A DNA stretch of 64,000 bases from DDH964 sp963806685 (GTDB lineage Bacteria > Desulfobacterota > Desulfuromonadia > Desulfuromonadales > DDH964): NCBI GenBank assembly GCA_963806685.1, contig CAWDZB010000021.1:62001-126000 (forward strand), read 5' to 3'. The notes under the pieces were generated by a model, which searched no databases, was not told the origin of the DNA, and was given only the letters and a program-made list of their open reading frames with translations. Positions within the stretch are counted from its first letter, which is position 1. Each line of letters starts with the position of its first letter. The position numbers were made by a program, and so were the translations under genes. Shown in pieces: positions 24,638 to 31,365 of this stretch.

Positions 24638-25099
24638 TCAGAAGTTGAGCAGCAGGCTGCGGTGCAGGCTGGCATTCCCCTTTTCCAGGGTGAGCTGAGT
24701 CATGACCTGGCCTTCCAGGTCCTGGGGGAGGCGGGCCGCGTAATGGCCCGGCTCGGTCTCGGTGAGGATAAAGTCGAAACGCTTCATGGCGCCCGGATGA
24801 GAGCCGAGCAAGATAACCTCCCCCTTGGCGCCGGTTACCGGTGCCCCGTCCTGGGTACTGAGGCGGATATCCAGCAGGGTGCCGTGGAGTTGGACGGTAA
24901 CCGCCCAATCTTCAGCCAAATCCTCCGGCTTCTCATGGCCGGTATCATAGGCCAGGCCATGACGATAATAATCCTTGTCGCTGACAGGACTGACTTTCTG
25001 CCAGGCCTGGTCGACGGCCCAGGCCGTCAGGGAAAGAATCAGCAAGAAAACCACCGTCAGTAGGGGGTGCCAGCAACGGCGGCGGGAACCTTGAATCAT
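24638..25099 (-). CDS. ccoH: FixH/CcoH assembly protein
   Basis: 153 aa; AGGAG lies 6 nt before ATG 25099, whose first bases overlap the ccoG stop. One N-terminal membrane helix (LLTVVFLLILSLTAWAV), then a periplasmic domain beginning DYYRHGLAYD, the usual FixH landmark, and ending in a beta-rich segment. Required for cbb3 assembly in known systems, working with CcoI. Confidence 0.88.
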   Translation of the reverse strand: MIQGSRRRCWHPLLTVVFLLILSLTAWAVDQAWQKVSPVSDKDYYRHGLAYDTGHEKPEDLAEDWAVTVQLHGTLLDIRLSTQDGAPVTGAKGEVILLGSHPGAMKRFDFILTETEPGHYAARLPQDLEGQVMTQLTLEKGNASLHRSLLLNF

Positions 25100-26349
25100 T
25101 GGGTACTCCTGGTCAGCGGGGAAAGAAAGGCGCGACTCTCGGCCAAGGTATTGCCAGCGGCATCGCGCAGGATGAAATCAACCCTCCGGCGTTCGCCGGG
25201 GGCAGGAGTCAGCAGCAGAAACTCGACCTTCCGCCGTTCGTTCGGCCGCAGCCGCAGATTGTCGACCGGCCCCCTCACGGTGAGGGGCCGCCCGTCGTTG
25301 TCCCTGGCACTAAGAGTCAGCTCCTGAACCTGAGCGGTGCGATTGGCGACCACCGCTGAGAAGAAGGTCGCCAGCTGACCATCCTCGAGCAGGCGCGGTG
25401 CTGCGGTTGCGGAACGGGCCAGCTTGATGTCCGCCCGCGGCCGGGTGACAGTCGCGAACACCAAACCCCCGAACAGGACAAAAAAGGCGATGCCGAGCAG
25501 CAGCATGCGCGGGTTGGCCAAGGCGGCCATCCCGCGCCCCTCGAAGCCGAAGGTGTAGCGGATGATGCCGCTCTGCCCGCGCCGGGCCATGACCTCCCGG
25601 CAGGCATCCAGGCAGCGCCCGCAGTTAATGCATTCTACCTGAAAGCCGCGGCGAATGTCGATGCCCATCGGGCAGGCCCGGACACAGGCTCCGCAGTTGA
25701 TGCAGCGCTCGGCATGGTCGGGGTGGAAACGCAGGGTCAGGGTCCCCGGGTCGACAAGGACGGTCTGGAAGCGGCCGTAGGGGCAGAATTCCCGGCACAG
25801 CAGACGTCGTACCCAAACCATGTCGAGGTAAATGGTGAGCGTCGTGCCCAGCAGCGCAATGACCACCGCGGGCGAGAGGGTGGCGGAGAAGAGTTGCGGG
25901 AAGAACTGGTAGGGAGAGACGAAATACCAGACCAGGTCAGCAGCTACCAGCAGGGAAAGACCCGCCAGCAGCACATGCAGCACCACCCGCCGCAGGCGGT
26001 TGCCGTGAAAACGCCCCTCGCGCAGCTGCAGTCCGAGCCGTCGCGCCAGCCCTTCGCTCAGGTCGCTGAGGGTCGTTTGCGGACAGGCCCAGCCGCACCA
26101 GGCGCGGCCGAAGGCCAGGGTCACCAGCAAGAAGAGCAGCAGCAGGCAAAAGACCAGCAGCAAAAAAAGGTACAAATCCTCGATGTGCAGGCGGGTGCCG
26201 AAGAAATGCAGAGTCAGGGTCGCAATGTCGAGACGCAGCAGGCCGGCACCGTTTATACGTACGAAAGGAACCAGAAGCAGGGTCAGGGACGTGCACCACT
26301 GGAGGGTGCGGCGCCAGTTGCCGAGATGGTGGACGGGGAGGTTGGCCAT
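25096..26349 (-). CDS. ccoG: CcoG (FixG/RdxA) iron-sulfur membrane protein
   Basis: 417 aa from ATG 26349, the first Met matching the family N-terminus (MANLPVHHLGNWRRTLQWC); a TTG 81 nt upstream lies inside ccoP. Several membrane helices, CGWACPQ and CREFCPYGRFQT before two ferredoxin-type sites CINCGACVRACP and CINCGRCLDAC, and a C-terminal periplasmic Ig-like domain (IG_CcoG). In known systems CcoG reduces Cu(II) for CuB insertion into cbb3. Its C-terminus overlaps the start of fixH by 4 nt. Confidence 0.92.
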   Translation of the reverse strand: MANLPVHHLGNWRRTLQWCTSLTLLLVPFVRINGAGLLRLDIATLTLHFFGTRLHIEDLYLFLLLVFCLLLLFLLVTLAFGRAWCGWACPQTTLSDLSEGLARRLGLQLREGRFHGNRLRRVVLHVLLAGLSLLVAADLVWYFVSPYQFFPQLFSATLSPAVVIALLGTTLTIYLDMVWVRRLLCREFCPYGRFQTVLVDPGTLTLRFHPDHAERCINCGACVRACPMGIDIRRGFQVECINCGRCLDACREVMARRGQSGIIRYTFGFEGRGMAALANPRMLLLGIAFFVLFGGLVFATVTRPRADIKLARSATAAPRLLEDGQLATFFSAVVANRTAQVQELTLSARDNDGRPLTVRGPVDNLRLRPNERRKVEFLLLTPAPGERRRVDFILRDAAGNTLAESRAFLSPLTRSTQ

Positions 26350-26395
26350 GGACGGAGGAGTGGCCGGCGGGGGAAGGCAGCCCCCGCCGGCGGCT

Positions 26396-27202
26396 TCAGA
26401 GGGACTCGACAAAGGCGGCCAGATCGGCAATCTGGTCTCCCGACAGCTGGTTGCCGAAGGCCGGCATGCCGCCGGGACGGCCGCCCTTGATGGTGGTGGT
26501 GATGTCGGCGCGGGTGCGTCCGAACTTAAAGGTCTTGGCGGTCAGGTTGGGCCCGATGCCGCCGGTGGCGTCGGCCCCGTGGCAGGCGGCGCAATGCTGG
26601 GCGAAGAGCTGCTTGCCCTCCGCCACCTGGTCGGCGCTGCCCTCTTCCTTACTCTCGGCGGCAGCCGCCGGGGTGCCGCCGAGGGACTCGACGAAGGCGG
26701 CCAGGTCGGCGATCTGGTTCACCGACAGCTGGTTGCCGAAGGCCGGCATACCGCCTGGTCGGCCGCCCTTGATGGTGGTGGTGATGTCGGCGCGAGTGCG
26801 GCCGAACTTGAAGGTCTTGGCGGTCAGGTTGGGACCGATGCCGCCGGTGGCGTCGGCACCGTGACAGGCCGCGCAGTGCTGGGCGAAGAGTTGCTTGCCG
26901 GTCGTTACCTGCTCGCCGCTGCCTTCTTCTTTACCCTTGACGGCCATTGCCGGAGCGCCGCCGAGGGGTTTGCCGCCCCCCTGCTGCTCCACCTGCTGCT
27001 GATGGGCCGCCATCTTCTGCTCGAACTCGCCGTGGGAGCTCCAGCCGGAGAGGAGATAGTAGGCGGCAAAGATCACCCCCCAGAGGATCAGTCCGTAAAA
27101 CAGGACCGAAAAATAAATCGGAGGAGAGGTGACGCGGTTTTCGATGATGCCGTCAAAGTCATGCACGGCGTGCTTGTGTTCGTGTTCTTCGAGCATGGCC
27201 AT
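26396..27202 (-). CDS. ccoP: CcoP, diheme cytochrome c subunit of cbb3 oxidase
   Basis: 268 aa. The N-terminal cytoplasmic tail and one membrane helix (YFSVLFYGLILWGVIFAAYYLL) lead to two cytochrome c domains, each with CAACHGAD and a GGMPAFG Met ligand. The two domains (residues ~101-174 and ~195-268) differ at only 3 of 74 positions, which is exceptional: CcoP heme domains normally diverge strongly. It is located after ccoQ, with GGAGG upstream of ATG 27202. The function, electron entry to the CcoN/O core, is secure; the duplication may have replaced the ancestral second domain. Confidence 0.95.
   Translation of the reverse strand: MAMLEEHEHKHAVHDFDGIIENRVTSPPIYFSVLFYGLILWGVIFAAYYLLSGWSSHGEFEQKMAAHQQQVEQQGGGKPLGGAPAMAVKGKEEGSGEQVTTGKQLFAQHCAACHGADATGGIGPNLTAKTFKFGRTRADITTTIKGGRPGGMPAFGNQLSVNQIADLAAFVESLGGTPAAAAESKEEGSADQVAEGKQLFAQHCAACHGADATGGIGPNLTAKTFKFGRTRADITTTIKGGRPGGMPAFGNQLSGDQIADLAAFVESL
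26399..26902 (-). repeat. Near-identical tandem heme-domain repeat inside ccoP
   Basis: Two units of 282-nt period: residues 101-174 (26681-26902) and 195-268 (26399-26620). Protein identity is 71 of 74; the nucleotide copies differ mainly at synonymous positions. The linkers KEEGSGEQV and KEEGSADQV also match, so the duplicated unit includes them. Confidence 0.93.
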
Positions 27203-27223
27203 GGTGTGGATTCCTCCAGGGTT

Positions 27224-27364
27224 TCAATCGTCGTCGAGCATCCGGTGCTTCGGCTCTTCAAGGTTCTTCTCGTGCTTCTTGCTGTAGGTGCGGATCACGA
27301 TTACCGCGAACAGCACGAAGAGGCCGATGGTCACCCCCAGGTAGATCAGTCCCGCCCCGTCCAT
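27224..27364 (-). CDS. ccoQ: CcoQ, small cbb3 subunit
   Basis: 46 aa, ATG overlapping the ccoO stop. One membrane helix (YLGVTIGLFVLFAVIVIRTY) and a charged tail KKHEKNLEEPKHRMLDDD. It lies in the canonical N-O-Q-P position. CcoQ stabilises the complex in known systems. The last six residues match a motif in CcoS. Confidence 0.85.
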   Translation of the reverse strand: MDGAGLIYLGVTIGLFVLFAVIVIRTYSKKHEKNLEEPKHRMLDDD

Positions 27365-28227
27365 CAGTGGCGCTTGTGGTACTTGACGAAGTTGACGAGC
27401 TTCCAGACCCGGTCGGTGCCGAGGGAGGCGAAGGCCGGCATGCCGCCGTCGGGGATACCGTCGAAAAGCAATTTATAAAGGTCGGCGTCGGGCATGTCGA
27501 GGTCGTGGATATCGGGGCCGATGCCGCCGCTCATGTCCTTGCCGTGGCAGGCAGCGCAGTGTTGAGCGAACAGCTCCGACCCGACCTGGATGACCGACGA
27601 GTCGCCCTGGTAGGGGTTGTGCAATTCGCCGACCATGATCGTCTGCGAGGCCTGGCGCCAGGGGATGTCGCTGCCGAGTTTCTGCAGGTAGGCGACCAGA
27701 GCGTCCATATCCGTCTTTCCCTGAAGGGCTTTGATCTCCGCATCCTGATAGGGGAAGCCGAGGACATCCATTTTCCGGCGGGTGTATCCCGGGTCAATGG
27801 TCCCCTTGTTCAGAAAAGCGTAGGCGGGCATGTTGGAACGCGGCACCATCGACCTGGGATCAGCCATGTGCTGGTAGTGCCAGGCATCGGGATATTTTCC
27901 GCCGATCCGCGCCAGATCGGGCCCGGTGCGTTTCGATCCCCAGAGGAAAGGGCGGTCATAAACGAATTCACCCGATTTCGAATAGTCACCGTAGCGCAGC
28001 ACCTCAGCCACCAGGGGACGGACCGTCTGGGTGTGGCAGTTGTTGCAGCCTTCACGGATATAGATGTCCCGCCCGGCGAGTTGCAACGGCGTGTAGGGCT
28101 TGACGCTGGCAATGCGATCGGCATCGGTGTTGACCCAGGCGAAGGGCAGGACCATGGTGACGATGGTGCCGACCAGGATGGTCAGGGTGGCCAGCACCAG
28201 AAAGAGGATCGGTTTCTTTTCCCACAT
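27364..28227 (-). CDS. ccoO: CcoO with an additional C-terminal cytochrome c domain
   Basis: 287 aa versus about 200 for ordinary CcoO. Residues 1-200 are classic: N-terminal membrane anchor, REGCNNCHTQTVRPL heme site, RTGPDLARIGGKY and a late Met in PRSNMPAYAF. From ~215 a second domain follows with HCAACHGKDMSGG and DGGMPAFASLG, a minimal class I cytochrome c. So this subunit should bind two hemes c instead of one. GGAGGG precedes ATG 28227. The extra domain resembles the CcoP heme units (FAQHCAACHG), suggesting domain shuffling within the cluster. Confidence 0.93.
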   Translation of the reverse strand: MWEKKPILFLVLATLTILVGTIVTMVLPFAWVNTDADRIASVKPYTPLQLAGRDIYIREGCNNCHTQTVRPLVAEVLRYGDYSKSGEFVYDRPFLWGSKRTGPDLARIGGKYPDAWHYQHMADPRSMVPRSNMPAYAFLNKGTIDPGYTRRKMDVLGFPYQDAEIKALQGKTDMDALVAYLQKLGSDIPWRQASQTIMVGELHNPYQGDSSVIQVGSELFAQHCAACHGKDMSGGIGPDIHDLDMPDADLYKLLFDGIPDGGMPAFASLGTDRVWKLVNFVKYHKRH

Positions 28228-28245
28228 GGGCTTTTCCCTCCTCTC

Positions 28246-29649
28246 TCAGGCGCTCTGAACAGCTTCCGCGGCGGGTTTGCCGCTGCGTACCGTCATCAGC
28301 AGGTTGTAGACGAAAACCCCGATACCGACAAGATAGATGACCCCGCTGATCGCCCGGGCCCACCAGTATGGGTACATCTCGATCAGGGTCTCCATGAACG
28401 AATAGGCCAGGCTACCGTCGGGGTTGAGGGCGTGCCACATGCCGGCTTGCTGCACGCCGGCAATCCACATTGACACCGAATAGCCGAGCTGACCGATGAG
28501 AACCAGCCAGAAGTGGAGGTTGGCCAACCGGATGCTGTAGAGCTCGCGGCCGTAGATTCGCGGCACCAGGTAGTAGATGGCGGCGAACAGCACCAGGGAG
28601 ACCCAACCCAGGGTTCCCATATGCACGTGGCCGGGTACCCAGTCGGTGTAATGGATGAAGGCCGAAAAGGTCCGGATCGCCTGCAGCGGTCCCTGCAGGG
28701 TCTGCAATCCGTAGAAGGTGATGCCGAGAATCAGGAACTTGACCAGGTAATTCTCCCGCATCTGGTGCCATTGACCGTTCATCGACAGGTAGCCGTTGAA
28801 GACCGAGCCCCAGGAGGGGGCGATGAGCATCACCGAGAAGGCCATGGCCAGGGTCTGGATCCAGTCGGGGATCGGGGTCCACAGCAGGTGGTGGGCGCCG
28901 GTCCACAGGTACATGAAGATCAGGCTCCAGAAGGCGACAATCGACAGCCGGTGGCTGTAGATCGGCACCCCGGTCGACTTGGGCAGGAAATAGTAGAAGA
29001 CCGCCAGCGGCGGCGCCGTCAGTACCATAGCCACGGCGTTGTGGCCGTACCACCATTGGACGTTGGCATCGTTGGTGCCGGCGTAGGCCGAATAGGACTT
29101 GAACAGCGACACCGGAACCTCGGCACCGTTGACGATATAGAGGATCGCCACCCCGACCACTGTCGCCAGCATGTACCAGAGGGAAATGTACATCTGTTCT
29201 TCATTGCGTTTGACGATGGTCATGATGATGTTGATCGCAAAGATCACCCAGAGGATTACCACCATGATGTCTACCGGCCACTCGAGCTCGTGATATTCCT
29301 TGGAGGTGTTGAAGCCGAGCAGCAGCGTTACCGCCGCCGCGATGATGGTGGCATTGAAGAACCAGAGCTGGAAACGGGCCAGTTTGTCGCTCCACAGCGG
29401 ACGGCGACAGAGGCGCTGCACCATGTACAGGAAGAGCGCGAAGAAACTGCCGATCCCCCAGCCGAAGATGCCGGCATTGGTATGCAGCGGGCGCAACCGG
29501 CCGTAGGTCAGGTAGGGTGGAAAGTTGAGATTGGGGTCGACCAGTTGGAAGGAGATCAGCACTCCCACCAGTACCGCGACCACCCCCCAGAGGATGCTCC
29601 AGCTGACGAAGCTTCTGACGATGGCATAATTGTAGCCGGAATTGTCCAT
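28246..29649 (-). CDS. ccoN: CcoN, catalytic subunit I of cbb3-type cytochrome c oxidase
   Basis: 467 aa from ATG 29649 with AGGAGG 4 nt upstream. Twelve predicted membrane helices with the expected histidines: PLHTNAGIFGWG (low-spin heme), WWYGHNAVAMVL (CuB His), TGAHHLLWTPIPDW (CuB His pair) and DWVPGHVHMGTLGW (heme ligands). Length and motifs are complete, so the enzyme should be active in high-affinity oxygen reduction and proton pumping. It is the first gene of the minus-strand cluster that runs to 20901. Confidence 0.96.
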   Translation of the reverse strand: MDNSGYNYAIVRSFVSWSILWGVVAVLVGVLISFQLVDPNLNFPPYLTYGRLRPLHTNAGIFGWGIGSFFALFLYMVQRLCRRPLWSDKLARFQLWFFNATIIAAAVTLLLGFNTSKEYHELEWPVDIMVVILWVIFAINIIMTIVKRNEEQMYISLWYMLATVVGVAILYIVNGAEVPVSLFKSYSAYAGTNDANVQWWYGHNAVAMVLTAPPLAVFYYFLPKSTGVPIYSHRLSIVAFWSLIFMYLWTGAHHLLWTPIPDWIQTLAMAFSVMLIAPSWGSVFNGYLSMNGQWHQMRENYLVKFLILGITFYGLQTLQGPLQAIRTFSAFIHYTDWVPGHVHMGTLGWVSLVLFAAIYYLVPRIYGRELYSIRLANLHFWLVLIGQLGYSVSMWIAGVQQAGMWHALNPDGSLAYSFMETLIEMYPYWWARAISGVIYLVGIGVFVYNLLMTVRSGKPAAEAVQSA

Positions 29650-29733
29650 GGTGCCTCCTGGAAACGTGGCAGGGCTCCCGACGCTGAAACGGGCAACATC
29701 CCCCTGAAATGCTAAATGAGACAAAATCCGTCC

Positions 29734-29762
29734 AATTTTAACCGGGACAAAACAGTTGTCAA
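29734..29762 (-). promoter_or_regulatory. Possible promoter of the cbb3 operon
   Basis: Minus-strand TTGACA (29762-29757), then after 17 nt AAAATT (29739-29734). The -35 is perfect but the -10 is poor. No FNR-type TTGAT-N4-ATCAA box was found by eye in this gap. Confidence 0.3.
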
Positions 29763-29988
29763 TCGGGAAATGGTTCTGTAGTTGTGAGCCCTATCTAACG
29801 GGAATTCTGCCCTGGTGTGATCCGCCCCCCCTGCCCACACCACCAAGAGGGGCAGCAAGAGGGCCGGGCACGCCCTTTGGGCTTACCGCAGACTATCCCG
29901 CTGAACCTGTCGGCACCGGGAAGCGAAGGCTCGTCAGGCGGCACCCGTTGCCGGCGGCAATTGCCCGGCCAACAGCCGGGAAAAAGGT

Positions 29989-30018
29989 TTGACAAGGGTC
30001 GCGACGATTCTTTAGGAT
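29989..30018 (+). promoter_or_regulatory. Putative sigma-70 promoter of the prenyl synthase gene
   Basis: TTGACA (29989-29994), an 18-nt spacer and TAGGAT (30013-30018), about 40 nt before the ATG at 30059. Confidence 0.55.
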
Positions 30019-30058
30019 AGCAAGAATTTTGATCTCTTCCGGAGATGACTGGATTGTT

Positions 30059-31027
30059 ATGGACAGGGTAATGGCACTGCTGAAAGACGACCTGCAACGG
30101 GTGGAAGCCCAGTTCAAGGTCGATCTGACCTCGGATGTGGCACTGATCCGCAAGGTCGGCGAATACGTTCTGGCGAGCGGCGGCAAACGCATGCGGCCGA
30201 TTCTGCTGTTGCTTGCCGCGCGTCTTGCCGGCTACCGCGGTGACGCCCACATCGGCCTGGCCAGCGTCGTCGAATTTATTCACACCGCCACCCTGCTCCA
30301 CGACGATGTCGTCGACAGTGCCGTGTTGCGGCGCGGCAATGCCTCCGCCAATTCGGTGTGGGGGAATGAAGCCTCGGTGCTGGTCGGCGATTTCCTGTTT
30401 GCCAAGTCCTTTTCGATCATGGTCCGCGGGCGGAACCTGGCGGTTCTGCAGGCCCTCTCCGACGCCACCACCCAGATGGCGGAGGGGGAGGTCCTGCAGT
30501 TGATCAGCACCTGCGACCTAGAGATGGACGAAGCCCGTTATCTCAAGGTCATCGAGAACAAGACCGCGATCCTGATCTCCGCCGCCTGCCGGGTCGGCGG
30601 GGTCCTCGGTGAGATTGATCCCGAGCGTGAGGACGCCCTGGCGGCCTTCGGCATGGATCTGGGGATTGCCTTCCAGTTGATGGACGACGCCCTCGATTAC
30701 GTCGCCGACCAGGAAGAATTCGGCAAGGCCAAGGGGCATGACCTTGAAGAGGGGAAAATGACCCTGCCGCTGATCCATGCCCTGCGGCACTGCAGCGCAG
30801 AAGAGCGGCGGCAGGTCGCCGAGATCATCGAAACCGAAGAGCTGGATGATGCCGCCCTGGCCTTGGTGATCGGCCTCATCCAGCGTTACCGGGGGATCGA
30901 ATATACCCGCCAGCGCGCTGGCGAGATGGTGGCGAGCGCCAAGGACCGCCTGGCCGAATTTCCCGAGGGCGCGGAAAAGGCCGCCTTGTTCAGCGTCGCC
31001 GATTACGTGCTCAGCCGCCGCAAATAG
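30059..31027 (+). CDS. ispB: Long-chain polyprenyl diphosphate synthase (octaprenyl type)
   Basis: 322 aa from ATG 30059; a TTG at 30029 and an ATG at 30071 are possible alternatives. Both Asp-rich motifs are present: FARM TLLHDDVVD and SARM QLMDDALDY, with GGKRMRP for diphosphate binding. Small residues before the first motif (FIHTATLLHDD) are consistent with long-chain products, as used for menaquinone or ubiquinone side chains. It stands alone, with its own promoter and a terminator at 31082. Chain length is inferred. Confidence 0.88.
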   Translation: MDRVMALLKDDLQRVEAQFKVDLTSDVALIRKVGEYVLASGGKRMRPILLLLAARLAGYRGDAHIGLASVVEFIHTATLLHDDVVDSAVLRRGNASANSVWGNEASVLVGDFLFAKSFSIMVRGRNLAVLQALSDATTQMAEGEVLQLISTCDLEMDEARYLKVIENKTAILISAACRVGGVLGEIDPEREDALAAFGMDLGIAFQLMDDALDYVADQEEFGKAKGHDLEEGKMTLPLIHALRHCSAEERRQVAEIIETEELDDAALALVIGLIQRYRGIEYTRQRAGEMVASAKDRLAEFPEGAEKAALFSVADYVLSRRK

Positions 31028-31081
31028 GCGGCTCCGGTCCGGCCAAATATTTGAAAGGAATACCTTCCGTTTTCCCAGTCT

Positions 31082-31114
31082 TCCGCCACGGTTTTGCCAT
31101 GGCGGACAGTTTTT
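31082..31114 (+). terminator. Terminator after the prenyl synthase gene
   Basis: TCCGCCA (31082-31088) pairs with TGGCGGA (31100-31106); CAGTTTTTA follows. Confidence 0.85.
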
Positions 31115-31348
31115 ATGCTCTGCCGGTGCACGCCCGATGGTTTGGTGTGAATCTTTCGCCAGGCATTTCCCCCCCCAAAAAAAAATTGTCATCATCAAAG
31201 ACGGCTCCTCCCTAGAGAAGATCCTCAACCGTCCCCAGCGCCTTCTGTCCTTGGCGCCCCCCTCTCGCCAGCTGCCCGGCGCAGCACGGCGCCCAAGCTG
31301 AATTCCCGCAACTGTTGACCAGGACGCTGGCCCTGGAGCCGTTTCTGC

Positions 31349-31357
31349 TGCTATAAT
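31349..31357 (+). promoter_or_regulatory. Extended -10 promoter immediately before the sensor kinase
   Basis: TGCTATAAT (TG at 31349, TATAAT at 31352-31357) ends 8 nt before the ATG at 31366. There is no fitting -35 at 17 nt and no ribosome site, so the mRNA may be leaderless. Confidence 0.5.
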
Positions 31358-31365
31358 TCCCCACC

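Noticed and set aside
26399..26902. CRISPR-like or tandem non-coding repeat
   Set aside because: The repeat is in frame and encodes two cytochrome domains, so it is a coding duplication.
29650..29988. FNR/ANR box upstream of ccoN
   Set aside because: No sequence close to TTGAT-N4-ATCAA was found on either strand in this gap.
31186..31202. C-run/A-run upstream of the sensor kinase as a regulatory element
   Set aside because: Only a homopolymer stretch; no hairpin or known motif associated.
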